64,000 nucleotides of DNA from Duganella levis (GCF_009857605.1 NZ_WWCT01000030.1:1-64000); one strand, 5' to 3'. Shown: positions 24,863-34,877, numbered from the stretch's first letter. Numbers and translations: made by a program. The notes: generated from the letters alone by a model not told the origin.

Positions 24863-26104
24863 ATGTTCAGAAATTATCTGCTGACCGCATGGAAAGTCTT
24901 CATGCGCCGCAAGCTGTTCACCGCCATCAACCTGCTATGCATCGTGCTGACGCTGATGGTGCTGCTGGTGGCCACCGCCCTGCTGCAAAACACCTTCTAT
25001 CCGACCGGTGTAGAAGGCAAGAGCGACCGCTTCGTGCAAATGGTCATGATGCAATCGTCGCATACCGGCAAGGGCGGCACCCGTCGCGGCACACTCGGCT
25101 ACAAGCTGGTCGACAAATACCTGAAGCCGCTGAAAAATGCCGAACTGGTGTCGGTGACAAGCAGCATTCCCAGCAGCGTGTCGGTCTACCAGGACGGCCG
25201 GATCAGCAGCCTGGACATGCGCCTGACCGATGCCGAATACTGGAAGATCCTCGACTTCACGGTGCTGCAAGGCCGCGTCATCAATGCCGACGATGTGGCA
25301 CAGGGCCGCATGGTCGCAGTGCTGAATGAATCGACCGCGCGCAAGCTGTTCCCAGGCCAGACCTACCTGGATCAGAAATTTAGCGCCAACGGCCAGATCT
25401 TCACCGTCATCGGCGTGGTGCGCGACGAAATGCACATGAATGCCTACGCCGACATCTGGACCCCGGTCAGCGCCCAGCCATCCAGTGATTACAAGAACAG
25501 CCTGTTCGGCCAGTACGGCGCACTGATGATGGCGCGCTCGCCGGACGACCTGCCGGCGCTGAAGAAAGAGATCATGGCGGTCGCCAAGACCGTGCAGTAC
25601 GATGATCCGAACGCTTTCAACGTCACCAAATTCTGGGGCGACTCCAAGCTGCAACTGTTCTCACGGATGCTGTTGAGCAGCGAGGACGAAGACGGCGGCA
25701 CCAGCAAGCTGATCGGCGGAGTCATTGTGCTGATGCTGCTGTTCATGGCGCTGCCCGCGCTGAACCTGATCAACCTGAACGTCGGCCGCATCATGGAGCG
25801 CAGCAGCGAGATTGGCGTGCGCAAGGCGTTCGGCGCCACCAGCCGCCAGCTGGTGGCGCAGCTGGTGCTGGAAAATGTGCTGCTGTGCCTGATCGGCGGC
25901 GCCATCGGCCTGCTGTGCGCGGCAGGCGTGCTGTGGTGGCTGGAGGGCTCGGGCCTGATTCCCTACCTCACAGTCCACCTGAACTTTGCCGTGTTCGGTT
26001 ACGGCCTGCTGATTACGCTGGTGTTCGGCGTGCTGTCGGGCGTGATCCCGGCCTGGAAAATGTCGCGCCTGGACCCGGTCCATGCGCTGAAAGGAACCGC
26101 ATAA
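24863..26104 (+). CDS. FtsX/MacB-like permease 1
   Basis: 413 residues: TM1 at ~20-42 (FTAINLLCIVLTLMVLLVATA), a ~250-residue periplasmic MacB-PCD domain, then three helices (~280-405, with the FtsX signature …GVRKAFGATSRQLVAQLVLENV…). One of two permeases that should pair with the ATPase as a heterodimer. RBS GGGAGCGCAC upstream. Its stop overlaps the start of permease 2 by one base (TAATG). Confidence 0.92.
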   Translation: MFRNYLLTAWKVFMRRKLFTAINLLCIVLTLMVLLVATALLQNTFYPTGVEGKSDRFVQMVMMQSSHTGKGGTRRGTLGYKLVDKYLKPLKNAELVSVTSSIPSSVSVYQDGRISSLDMRLTDAEYWKILDFTVLQGRVINADDVAQGRMVAVLNESTARKLFPGQTYLDQKFSANGQIFTVIGVVRDEMHMNAYADIWTPVSAQPSSDYKNSLFGQYGALMMARSPDDLPALKKEIMAVAKTVQYDDPNAFNVTKFWGDSKLQLFSRMLLSSEDEDGGTSKLIGGVIVLMLLFMALPALNLINLNVGRIMERSSEIGVRKAFGATSRQLVAQLVLENVLLCLIGGAIGLLCAAGVLWWLEGSGLIPYLTVHLNFAVFGYGLLITLVFGVLSGVIPAWKMSRLDPVHALKGTA

Positions 26105-27300
26105 TGTTGCGCCATCTGCTAAAACTGATCTGGAAACGCAAGTCCCGCAACATGATGCTCAGCCTGGAGATCCTGCTGGCCTTCCTGGTGGTGTTCGCGA
26201 TCGCCGCCTTCGGCCTGCGCTACCACCAACTGTACCAGCTGCCGACCGGCCACAACTGGCGCAACCAGTGGTCGGTTAACATCCGCACGGCCAGCGACAT
26301 CCCCAACGATGCGGCCGTCTTCGACAGCCTGAAGCGCGCGCTGCTCGACCTACCGGAGGTCGAGTCGGTGGCGTTCGCCAAATTCGGCACCTATGAAATG
26401 TCGCGCTGGACCGGCGAATACACGCTGCCCGACGGCAGCAATGAACTCAATATCGATGGACTCACGGTCAGCGACGACTATTTCGAGACCATGGACATGA
26501 CAGCGGCCGCCGGTCACTGGTTCTCCAAGGCCGATGACGGCGCCGCCGCCACACCGGTCGTTATCAATCGCCGCCTGGCCGACAAGCTGTTCCCCGGCAA
26601 GGAGGCCGTGGGCCAGCTGTATATCGAACAAACGCACGACAAGAGCACGCCGGAGCGCTTCCGCGTGGCGGCGGTGGTGGAGCAGTTCCGCTCGCACGGC
26701 GAATTGATGGACCCGGTCTACTTCATGCTGCAACGCTATGTGCCGGGCGTCGGCAAGGAAGCCGCCTACAACATCATGCTCAAGCTAAAGCCGGGCACGC
26801 CGCGCATGTTTGAGGCCAAGCTCAACGCAAGGCTGAAGCAGGTGCGCAGTGACTGGAACTATGTGATTACGCCGCAGTCCGAAGCGCGCCGGTCGATGCT
26901 CAAATCTCAAATGATTCCGCTGATCATTCTGGGCGTGATCGCCGCCTTCCTGCTGGTGATGGTGGCCTTCGGCCTGTTCGGCGTGCTGTGGCAGAACACC
27001 ACCCAGCGCATTCCGGAAATCGGCCTGCGCCGCGCGCTGGGCGCCAGCGCCGGCCGCATCTATCAGCAGATCATCGCCGAGCAATTGCTGCTGAGCTCGG
27101 GCGCGATGCTGATCGCGCTGGTGCTGCTGGTGCAGCTGCCGCTGACCGGCGTGTTCGGCGACAGCCTCAACTGGCCGGTGTTTGTGAAGGCTGCGGCGCT
27201 ATCGGCCGCTGTGATCTATCTGCTATCCTTGCTATGTTCGCTGTATCCCGGCTGGCGCGCCGCGCGCCTGAGTCCGACACAGGCGCTGCACTATGAATAA
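26104..27300 (+). CDS. FtsX/MacB-like permease 2
   Basis: 398 residues from ATG 26104, coupled to the previous stop (an upstream in-frame extension inside permease 1 is ignored). Same plan as permease 1: TM1 ~20-40, periplasmic domain, three C-terminal helices with …GLRRALGASAGRIYQQIIAEQLL. Different sequence from permease 1, so a heterodimer is likely. Periplasmic domains of this class handle peptides, antibiotics or lipoproteins; the substrate is not readable here. Confidence 0.92.
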   Translation: MLRHLLKLIWKRKSRNMMLSLEILLAFLVVFAIAAFGLRYHQLYQLPTGHNWRNQWSVNIRTASDIPNDAAVFDSLKRALLDLPEVESVAFAKFGTYEMSRWTGEYTLPDGSNELNIDGLTVSDDYFETMDMTAAAGHWFSKADDGAAATPVVINRRLADKLFPGKEAVGQLYIEQTHDKSTPERFRVAAVVEQFRSHGELMDPVYFMLQRYVPGVGKEAAYNIMLKLKPGTPRMFEAKLNARLKQVRSDWNYVITPQSEARRSMLKSQMIPLIILGVIAAFLLVMVAFGLFGVLWQNTTQRIPEIGLRRALGASAGRIYQQIIAEQLLLSSGAMLIALVLLVQLPLTGVFGDSLNWPVFVKAAALSAAVIYLLSLLCSLYPGWRAARLSPTQALHYE

Positions 27301-27303
27301 ATA

Positions 27304-28710
27304 ATGGACTCTACTCGCAAGCAACGCATTCTCATTGTCGACGACGACAGCGCGGTACAGGTATCGCTGGCCCTGGTGCTCAAGCAGCAGGGCTACGAAG
27401 CCCTGTGCGCCGACGGCCCCAGGCAGGCGCTGGCGCTGTTAGAACAGCAGTCGGTGGACCTGGTGCTGCAGGACATGAACTTCTCGCTGCAGACCAGCGG
27501 CGAGGAAGGCTTGCAGCTGCTGGCCGACATCCGCGCCATGCAGCCGGCGCCGCCGGTGTTGCTGATGACGGCCTGGGGCTCGATCGCGCTGGCGGTGCGC
27601 GGCATGCAGGCCGGCGCCGCCAACTTCTTCACCAAGCCATGGGACAACACCCAGTTGGCCGAGTTGATCCGCACCACGCTGGAAGCGGCCGCACCGGTCC
27701 CGGCCGGCAACGCCTCGCGCCAGGCGCTCGATGCGCAATTCGATTTCAGCGGCATCGTTGGCGAACATCCGCGCTTGCTGAAGGTGCTGACCACCATCGG
27801 CCAGGTCGCCAACACCCGCGCGCCGGTGCTGATCCTCGGCGAAAGCGGCTGCGGCAAGGAATTGATTGCCGACGCCATCCACCGCAACAGCCCGCGCGCG
27901 AGCAAGCCCATCATCAAGATCAATATGGGGGCGATCACGCCGACGCTGTTTGAAAGCGAAATGTTCGGCCACGTGCGCGGCGCCTTTACCGATGCCCGCA
28001 GCGACCGCAAGGGCCACATCGCCAGCGCGCACGAGGGCACGCTGTTTCTCGATGAGATCGGCGAACTGAATCGCTCGGACCAGGTCAAGCTGCTGCGCGT
28101 GCTGCAAGACCAGACCTATCAGCCGGTCGGCGCCAGCCGCAGCGAGAAGGCCGATGTGCGCATCGTGTCGGCCACCAACCGCGAACTGGCCGAACTGGTG
28201 GCCAGCGGCGAGTTTCGCGAGGATTTGTTCTACCGGCTCAACCTGATCACCATACGCCTGCCGCCGTTGCGCGAGCGGCGCAGCGATATTGCGCTGCTGG
28301 CGCGACACATCATCGGCGAGGTGGCCGCCAGCTATGGCCTGCCGACCACGACGCTGGCGCCGCAGGCGCTGGAGTGGCTCAGCGCGCAGCCGTGGCCCGG
28401 CAATATCCGCCAACTAAAGCAGACGCTGGAGCGCACGCTGCTGCTGGTCGGCAGCAGTGAGTTGCGGCAGGCCGACTTTGTCGCCGCCGAGCAGCACGAG
28501 CATGGCGGCGCACTCGGTACGCAACGGCTGGGCGTGGATGGCATGACGCTGGAACAGGTGGAACGACACATGATCGTGCATGCGCTGGAGCAGCATCACG
28601 GCAATATCTCGCGCGTGGCCAAGGCGCTGGGATTGAGCCGCACGGCGCTGTACCGCCGGCTGGAGCGGCACGGTCTCGGCAGCGTGCCGGATAGCGAAGC
28701 ACTTCCATGA
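27304..28710 (+). CDS. NtrC-type sigma-54 activator with receiver domain
   Basis: 468 residues. Receiver (~8-120, ILIVDDDSAVQVS…, phospho-Asp in LVLQDMNFS, Lys in FFTKPW), AAA+ domain (~150-385: Walker A GESGCGKE, loop GAFTDA, Walker B GTLFLDEIGEL, sensor …RLPPLRERRSDI), and a Fis-type helix-turn-helix at the C-terminus (…NISRVAKALGLSRTALYRRL…). The sigma-54 contact loop is GAFTDA instead of the usual GAFTGA. It lies 3 bp after permease 2 and overlaps the kinase gene by four bases; it should activate the operon promoter at 22896. Confidence 0.95.
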   Translation: MDSTRKQRILIVDDDSAVQVSLALVLKQQGYEALCADGPRQALALLEQQSVDLVLQDMNFSLQTSGEEGLQLLADIRAMQPAPPVLLMTAWGSIALAVRGMQAGAANFFTKPWDNTQLAELIRTTLEAAAPVPAGNASRQALDAQFDFSGIVGEHPRLLKVLTTIGQVANTRAPVLILGESGCGKELIADAIHRNSPRASKPIIKINMGAITPTLFESEMFGHVRGAFTDARSDRKGHIASAHEGTLFLDEIGELNRSDQVKLLRVLQDQTYQPVGASRSEKADVRIVSATNRELAELVASGEFREDLFYRLNLITIRLPPLRERRSDIALLARHIIGEVAASYGLPTTTLAPQALEWLSAQPWPGNIRQLKQTLERTLLLVGSSELRQADFVAAEQHEHGGALGTQRLGVDGMTLEQVERHMIVHALEQHHGNISRVAKALGLSRTALYRRLERHGLGSVPDSEALP

Positions 28711-30056
28711 GCCTGCGTTGGCGCTTGTACGCCTATCTGATCGGCGCGCATCTGCTATTTTTGGCGATCACAGTGGTGCTGTTCCGCGAGCAGCCGCTGT
28801 TGATGCTGGGGCTGGAAGTGCTGGTGCTGCTCAGCCTGGCGCTGGGCGTGTGGCTGCTGCGCCGCGCGCTGGAACCGCTCGGCTACACGCGCCACTTTCA
28901 CGATCTGCTGCAGGACCAGCACTACGCCGCCCGCTTGCAGCTCAGCAGCGACAAGGAGTTGAACGAACTGGTGCAGCTATTCAACACCATGCTGGGCCGG
29001 CTGTATCAGGAGCGCTTGCAGATCGGCGAGCAGCAAGGCTTCCTCGACCGGCTGCTGGAGGCGACGCCGAGCGCCGTCATCGTGTTCGATTTCGACGGCC
29101 GCATTAGCCTGCTGAACGCCAGCGCGCACGCCTTGCGCGGGCTGGGCGACGTCAAGGGTAAAACGCTAGCCGCTTGCGCGCTGGAGGTTGATGAGGCCGG
29201 CGTTGGCCTGCTGGCGCAACTTGATGCGCTACCGCTGGGCGATTCGCAACTGCTGACCGATGCCGACGGCCGTCGTTATCGCGGCCAGCGCGGGCAGTTC
29301 TACGATCGCGGCTTTTCGCGCCACTTCCTGCTGGTAGAGGAATTGACCGAGGAGCTGGAAAGTTCGGAAAAAGCCACCTACGAAAAATTGATCCGCGTGT
29401 TGGCGCATGAGGTCAACAACACCGTGGCCGCCACCGGCTCGGTGCTTGACTCGCTGTTGTACTACCGCAGCCAGTTGGCCGAGCGCGACAGCGAGGATTT
29501 CAGCACCGCGATTCTGGCTGTGCAGCGGCGCAATGCCAGCCTGGGCGAGTTCATCGAGCGCTTTACGCGGGTGGTCAAGATGCCGGCGCCGGAGCTGCGT
29601 CCGGCGGCTGTGCGCGACATCATGGACGATATCCTGTACCTGTATCGCGAACAGTGCCGCAGCCGTGGCATCACCATCGCCTGGCAGCGTTGCGACGAGG
29701 TGCCGGCCATCGCCATGGACCGGCATTTGATGGAACAGGCGCTGCTGAATGTGGTGAAGAATGCGATGGAGGCGGTGGAGGCCGGCGCCGGCGATGGCAA
29801 TAGCAACCATCGGCGCATCGACTTCGTGCTGGCGCAGGATGCCGGCCGTGTGCGGCTATCGGTGATCGACAGCGGCAACCTGCTGGGCGATGTGCCGGCA
29901 AGGCAGTTGTTCACGCCGTTCTTCACGACCAAAAAAGGCGGCCAGGGCATCGGCTTGCTGTTCGTGCGCGAGGTGCTGAACCGGCACGGCTACGCCTACC
30001 GCCTGGCCGCCACCAACGACGGCGCGACCAGCTTCGACATCTGGCTGACCGCCTAA
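28707..30056 (+). CDS. NtrB/NtrY-like sensor histidine kinase
   Basis: 449 residues. Two N-terminal membrane helices (~8-24 and ~30-50) with a very short periplasmic loop, HAMP-like linker, PAS domain (~110-195), HisKA with the His in RVLAHEVNNT (~235), HATPase N-box ALLNVVKNAMEAVE, G1 DSGNLLG and G2 GGQGIGLL. Short periplasmic loop suggests it senses within the membrane, as in envelope-stress kinases. It should phosphorylate the adjacent activator. ATGA overlap with it; ends 4 bp from the convergent chemoreceptor. Confidence 0.93.
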   Translation: MSLRWRLYAYLIGAHLLFLAITVVLFREQPLLMLGLEVLVLLSLALGVWLLRRALEPLGYTRHFHDLLQDQHYAARLQLSSDKELNELVQLFNTMLGRLYQERLQIGEQQGFLDRLLEATPSAVIVFDFDGRISLLNASAHALRGLGDVKGKTLAACALEVDEAGVGLLAQLDALPLGDSQLLTDADGRRYRGQRGQFYDRGFSRHFLLVEELTEELESSEKATYEKLIRVLAHEVNNTVAATGSVLDSLLYYRSQLAERDSEDFSTAILAVQRRNASLGEFIERFTRVVKMPAPELRPAAVRDIMDDILYLYREQCRSRGITIAWQRCDEVPAIAMDRHLMEQALLNVVKNAMEAVEAGAGDGNSNHRRIDFVLAQDAGRVRLSVIDSGNLLGDVPARQLFTPFFTTKKGGQGIGLLFVREVLNRHGYAYRLAATNDGATSFDIWLTA

Positions 30057-30060
30057 CCGA

Positions 30061-31791
30061 TCAGAACTCTTCCCAATCCCCTTCACCACCGGCGGTGCTG
30101 GTCACGCGCTTCTGCGATTTGGCTGGCGCGCTGATGGCTGGCGTCGGGCGGGACGCAGCCGGCTTGGCCGATTGGGCAATCGCCAGCTTGGCTGCGGACG
30201 GTTTGGCGACCGGCGCTGGCTTGGCCACGCGCTGATGGCCATCCAGCTGGAACACGCTTACCACGCGCTCCAGATTGGCCGCCTGCTGCTGCATGGCCTC
30301 GGCTGCAGCGGCAGCCTCCTCCACCAGCGCCGCATTCTGCTGCGTCACCGTATCCATCTCGCTGACCGCCTGATTGATCTGCTCAATGCCGGCGCTCTGC
30401 TCATCGCCGGCGGTAGAAATCTCGGCCATGATATCGGTCACACGCTGTACGCTGGTCACCACCTCCGCCATGGTCTGCCCAGCCTGCTCAACCAGCTTGC
30501 TGCCGACCTCCACCTTCTCCACCGAATTGCCGATCAACTCCTTGATCTCCTTGGCCGCTGCGGCAGAACGCTGCGCCAGCGTCCGCACCTCCGACGCCAC
30601 CACCGCAAAGCCACGGCCCTGCTCGCCGGCGCGGGCCGCTTCCACCGCCGCATTCAGCGCCAGAATATTGGTCTGGAACGCAATCCCGTCAATCACCGCA
30701 ATAATGTCGACAATCTTGCGCGACGAATCGTTGATCGCGCCCATGGTATCCACCACCTGCGACACCACCGCCCCACCCTGCACCGCCACCGCCGACGCCG
30801 ACTGCGCCAGCTGATTGGCCTGGCGCGCATTATCGTTGTTCGCCCGCACCGCGCTGGTCAGCTCTTCCATCGACGACGCCGTCTCTTCCAGCGAACTGGC
30901 CTGCTGCTCCGTGCGCGCCGACAAATCCTGGTTGCCGCTGGCGATCTGCGACGATGCCGACGCAATCGTCTCGGTTCCCACGCGCACCTCGGCGACGATC
31001 TCGGCCAGCGCATCGCGCATCTTCTTCATCGCATGCAGCATGCTGTGGTTGTCATTGTTCTGCGTATCGACCACCACCGTCAAATCGCCGGCGGCGATGC
31101 GGCCGGCAATCGACGCCGCATAATCCGGCTCGCCGCCCAGCTGGCGCAGCAAGCCGCGCGCGATGCGAATCGCTGCCACCGCCCCCACCACAATCGCCAG
31201 ACCGCTCAACACCAGCATCAGCGTGCGCGCGCGCTGGTAGGCAGCGGCAGCTTCCGCCGCATCGGCCTGGTTGGTGGCTTTTTGCAGAGCGGCATATTCA
31301 TCCATCGCCTCCTGCCACAGCTGGGTGGCGGGACCGGCTTGTTTCATCAGGATTTGCGTCGCCTCTTCGTCCTTGTTGGCCAGGGCCAGTTCAAACACCT
31401 GATCGTTGAACGGACGCGCCGTCTTTTGCAAGCTGACGATGCGCTCGCGGATCGCGATGCCCTTCGGCGTGCCCGGCATCTTGCCCAGCTGTTCCAGCGC
31501 AGCGTTGTAGCTGGCGCGCGCCGTGGTGACTTTTTCCAGTTCGCTGCGAATTTCAGTTTGCGCGGCCAGCAGCACCACCGAGCGCGACACGCGCGCAACG
31601 ACGTGCACCGATTCCGACATCTTGTTCACCAGCTCCGTCTTGACGGCATTTTCATTGACGATGCGTTCCAACTTGGCATGAATCGTGCTCATGTTGAACA
31701 CACCCAGCGCGGCCACCATTAGTAGCAACACCAGCACCAGCCCGAATCCCAAGCCGAGCCGGGTACCAACTTTCATGTTAGCGATAGCCAT
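30061..31791 (-). CDS. methyl-accepting chemotaxis protein with CheR/CheB tail (chemoreceptor 2)
   Basis: 576 residues. TM1 ~12-34, periplasmic four-helix-bundle domain, TM2 ~190-212, HAMP, signalling hairpin with …IDGIAFQTNILALNAAVEAARAGEQGRGFAVVA…, then a ~60-residue Ala/Pro-rich flexible linker and the C-terminal DWEEF. That pentapeptide is the docking tag for CheR and CheB, so this is a high-abundance-type receptor that adaptation enzymes can dock on. ATG 31791 has GAGGAG upstream. Not obviously coupled to neighbours. Confidence 0.94.
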   Translation of the reverse strand: MAIANMKVGTRLGLGFGLVLVLLLMVAALGVFNMSTIHAKLERIVNENAVKTELVNKMSESVHVVARVSRSVVLLAAQTEIRSELEKVTTARASYNAALEQLGKMPGTPKGIAIRERIVSLQKTARPFNDQVFELALANKDEEATQILMKQAGPATQLWQEAMDEYAALQKATNQADAAEAAAAYQRARTLMLVLSGLAIVVGAVAAIRIARGLLRQLGGEPDYAASIAGRIAAGDLTVVVDTQNNDNHSMLHAMKKMRDALAEIVAEVRVGTETIASASSQIASGNQDLSARTEQQASSLEETASSMEELTSAVRANNDNARQANQLAQSASAVAVQGGAVVSQVVDTMGAINDSSRKIVDIIAVIDGIAFQTNILALNAAVEAARAGEQGRGFAVVASEVRTLAQRSAAAAKEIKELIGNSVEKVEVGSKLVEQAGQTMAEVVTSVQRVTDIMAEISTAGDEQSAGIEQINQAVSEMDTVTQQNAALVEEAAAAAEAMQQQAANLERVVSVFQLDGHQRVAKPAPVAKPSAAKLAIAQSAKPAASRPTPAISAPAKSQKRVTSTAGGEGDWEEF

Positions 31792-31991
31792 ACGCCGTAC
31801 TCCTCTATAAAAGATAAGGAAATTGTACGCCTACAATCTTCGTGTAGTTTTATTTAATTGCTGAAAGAAAACAACTTACAACACTCTATAGATGAATTTT
31901 GCATACTTATATAGCCAAATATTCGCTAAACAGTTTAAGCGGACATATAAAATGCACGATCGGTTACAAACATTGTAGTAAGGAATAAGCC

Positions 31992-33392
31992 ATGGCGATA
32001 AATGTGATCCTCAACCTGCTGGCGGCGCTGGCCCTGCTCGGCCTGCTGTATGCGCAACAGCGCAAGCACGGTTCCTTTTCGGTGCGCGTGTTCACCGGCA
32101 TGGGGCTGGGCGTGGTGCTGGGTGCGGCGCTGCAAGCGATCTACGGCGCCGGCTCGGCCGAGCTGAAAACCACCAGCGACTACCTCGACATCGTCGGCAG
32201 CGGCTACGTCAAGCTGCTGCAGATGATCATCATGCCGCTGATTATGGTGTCGATCATTTCCGCCATCCTCAAGCTGAAGGGTATCAACTCGCTAGGCAAG
32301 ATCAGTGCGCTGACCATCGGCACCCTGATGATCACCACGCTGGTCGCCGCCAGTATCGGCATCCTGATGGCCAAGGTGTTCCACCTGAGCGCAGTGGGTC
32401 TGACCGCCTCGGCGGCCGACATCGCGCGCGGCGTCTACCTGCAAGGCAAGGTCGAGACAGCGCAGGCGATTTCGCTGCCGAGCATGCTGCTGAGCTTCAT
32501 CCCGGCCAATCCCTTCCTCGACATGACCGGCGGCCGCAAGACTTCCACCATTGCGGTGGTGATCTTCTCGGTGTTCATCGGCATTGCCGCCACCGGCATC
32601 CATGACAAGAAGCCGGACATCTTCGCCTCGTTCGAGCGCTTTGTGCAGGTGGCCCACGCCATCGTCATGCGCATCGTCACGCTGGTGCTGCGCCTGACGC
32701 CGTACGGCGTGTTCGCGCTGATGGCGCAGGTGGTCTCGACCTCCAGCTATACCGACATCCTGCACCTGATCGACTTCGTGCTGGCGTCGTACAGCGCGCT
32801 ATTGCTGATGTTTGTGGTGCACCTGCTGATCGTCTCCGGCCTGGGCCTGAATCCGCTGCGCTGGACCAAGAAGATCCTGCCACTACTGACCTTCGCTTTC
32901 ACCTCGCGCAGCAGCGCCGGCGCAATTCCAATAAGCGTGCAGACCCAGAGCCAGCGCCTTGGCACGCCGGAAGGCATCGCCAACTTCGCCGCCTCGTTTG
33001 GCGCCACCATCGGCCAGAACGGCTGTGCCGGCATCTACCCTGCCATGCTGGCGGTGATGATTGCGCCGACCGTGGGCATCGATCCGTTCACCCTCAGCTT
33101 TATCGCCCCGCTGCTGGCGATCATCACCATTGGTTCGGTCGGCGTGGCCGGTGTGGGTGGTGGCGCGACCTTTGCGGCGCTGATCGTGCTGTCGTCGATG
33201 AACCTGCCGGTGGCGCTGGCCGGCCTGCTGATTTCGATCGAACCGCTGATCGACATGGGCCGTACCGCGCTCAACGTCAGCGGCTCGGTCACCGCCGGCG
33301 CCGTTGCCAGCCGGGTGATGGGCGAAACCGACATCGCGGTCTTCAACAGCGACGCCGAACCCGCCATCGACAGCGACCGCAAGGCCGCCTGA
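31992..33392 (+). CDS. sodium/dicarboxylate-type symporter, cystine transporter group (TcyP/YdjN-like)
   Basis: 466 residues, about eight helices plus two re-entrant hairpins. DAACS family; …FTSRSSAGAIPISVQTQ… and …GQNGCAGIYPAMLAVMIAP… are the conserved HP1 and TM7-like signatures of the TcyP/YdjN cystine branch rather than GltP. Expected role: uptake of L-cystine in the inner membrane. Preceded by AAGGAATAAGCC. The 200 bp upstream are AT-rich and also carry the promoter of the divergent chemoreceptor. A strong terminator follows. Confidence 0.85.
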   Translation: MAINVILNLLAALALLGLLYAQQRKHGSFSVRVFTGMGLGVVLGAALQAIYGAGSAELKTTSDYLDIVGSGYVKLLQMIIMPLIMVSIISAILKLKGINSLGKISALTIGTLMITTLVAASIGILMAKVFHLSAVGLTASAADIARGVYLQGKVETAQAISLPSMLLSFIPANPFLDMTGGRKTSTIAVVIFSVFIGIAATGIHDKKPDIFASFERFVQVAHAIVMRIVTLVLRLTPYGVFALMAQVVSTSSYTDILHLIDFVLASYSALLLMFVVHLLIVSGLGLNPLRWTKKILPLLTFAFTSRSSAGAIPISVQTQSQRLGTPEGIANFAASFGATIGQNGCAGIYPAMLAVMIAPTVGIDPFTLSFIAPLLAIITIGSVGVAGVGGGATFAALIVLSSMNLPVALAGLLISIEPLIDMGRTALNVSGSVTAGAVASRVMGETDIAVFNSDAEPAIDSDRKAA

Positions 33393-33411
33393 TTGCGATT
33401 CTCCAGGCAAT

Positions 33412-33440
33412 AAAAAAAGGACCCGAGGGTCCTTTTTTTT
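33412..33440. terminator. bidirectional intrinsic terminator
   Basis: A-run, GGACC CGAG GGTCC stem-loop, then nine T: AAAAAAAGGACCCGAG/GGTCCTTTTTTTTT. It lies between the convergent cystine symporter and FadL genes, so it serves both. Confidence 0.92.
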
Positions 33441-33455
33441 TCGTCCTGGCAGAGC

Positions 33456-34877
33456 TTAGAACTTGTAGTTGTACGACAAACCAATCAGCGACAGGTGAGT
33501 CTGATACACGCCACGGGTGGTTTCGCCGTTGCCGGTGCAGGTGGTGGCCAGCGGGTTGCACTGGTTGGTGTAGTTGATGGTGGCGTCCTTGAAGTCCAGG
33601 AAGCTGTACGCCAGGTCGATCGACGAACGTGGGCTCAGCTTCCAGTTGGCGCCGATCGAATACTGCATGCGGTCGCTGTCCGGCAGCGCTGGGTGGGTCA
33701 GCTCGGCGTTCTGCACCGGCGACTGGTCATGCGCGATACCGCCGCGCAGGGTCAGGTTTTCGTTGTACGCATAGTTCGCGCCCAGCGACACGCGCACGGT
33801 GTTTTTCCAGTGCTGGCGAATCACTTCCGCGCCTTCGGTGGTGCCAGGGAACTGGATGTCCAGGTCGCCCAGGCGGTTGTGGCGGCTAAAGGTGACGTCG
33901 GCCATGCCGGCCCACTGCGAATTGAACTGATGGAAGGCGTTGGCCGACAACGTCTCCGGCGTGCGCAGTGACACCAGCGCAGCCGAGTTAGCCTTGTGCG
34001 AGGCCGCCTGCAGCACCTGGTTGACGATCGGATCGGTGGTCACTTTCGAGAAATCCCACACGGTGCTGCCACGCAGCTGGTGCGAGATCGACGAACGGTA
34101 GGCCAGGCCGAAGCGGGTGCTCTCGTCCAGCGTGAACATATAGCCCAGGTTGAAGCCCCAGCCCCAGTCCTTGCCATCGTTGGAGCCGTGTGCATCGCCC
34201 GCCGTGCGCAGCAGCGCGGGATTGCCGCCCAGGGCAGCGATCTGACGGATCAGCACGGCGCCTTGCGCGGCGCCCGCGCCGCTCGACAGTGCGGCGATCG
34301 AGCCGGGCACGTCAACCGCCTGGCCCAGTTCGGCCTTCATGAATTCGGCGTCGATGCCGAAGCCGAACGCGTGGTGTTCATTCATTTTCCACGACACCGA
34401 TGGATTCAGCGTTACCGACTCCAGCTTGATGTTGGACAGCGCGTAGCGGCCGCTCCAGGTGTTGCCGTAGTCCAGCTTGGCGCCGTATGGCACGTACAGG
34501 CCCATGCCCACCGCCCATTGATCGTTCAGCTTCTTGCTGATGTACAGCGATGGCGCGGTGACCGCGTTCGGTGCGTAATCGTTGGCCGGGGTGCCGTTGG
34601 TCGGCGCGCCGGTGAAGTGGGTCGAGCCGCTGTCGTTGTAGGTCGAGTGCGGCACGACGACGGTGGCGCCGACGCTGATCTGGGTGCCGTCCAGGCGGCT
34701 CAAGCCGGCCGGATTGTAGAAGATGGTCGAGGCATCGGCCGCTTCGGCGCCGTTGGCGTCCGCCGTGCCCTGACCGGCCACGCTCTGCGAACCGAAACGG
34801 TAGCCGGACGCGTTGGCGCCCACGGAAATGGCGCTCAGGGCGGCAGCAATGATCAGGGAAAGATATTTGGGTTGCAT
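33456..34877 (-). CDS. FadL/OmpP1/TodX-type outer-membrane channel
   Basis: 473 residues. Signal peptide MQPKYLSLIIAAALSAISVGANA, then SGYRFGSQSVAGQGTADANG…, the N-terminal hatch motif of FadL, and …ASTIFYNPAGLSRLDGTQISVGA… typical of the family; 14-strand barrel ending GLSYNYKF. Imports hydrophobic molecules such as long-chain fatty acids or aromatic hydrocarbons across the outer membrane. The 207 bp upstream hold its promoter and the RND operon terminator. No linked catabolic genes. Confidence 0.92.
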   Translation of the reverse strand: MQPKYLSLIIAAALSAISVGANASGYRFGSQSVAGQGTADANGAEAADASTIFYNPAGLSRLDGTQISVGATVVVPHSTYNDSGSTHFTGAPTNGTPANDYAPNAVTAPSLYISKKLNDQWAVGMGLYVPYGAKLDYGNTWSGRYALSNIKLESVTLNPSVSWKMNEHHAFGFGIDAEFMKAELGQAVDVPGSIAALSSGAGAAQGAVLIRQIAALGGNPALLRTAGDAHGSNDGKDWGWGFNLGYMFTLDESTRFGLAYRSSISHQLRGSTVWDFSKVTTDPIVNQVLQAASHKANSAALVSLRTPETLSANAFHQFNSQWAGMADVTFSRHNRLGDLDIQFPGTTEGAEVIRQHWKNTVRVSLGANYAYNENLTLRGGIAHDQSPVQNAELTHPALPDSDRMQYSIGANWKLSPRSSIDLAYSFLDFKDATINYTNQCNPLATTCTGNGETTRGVYQTHLSLIGLSYNYKF

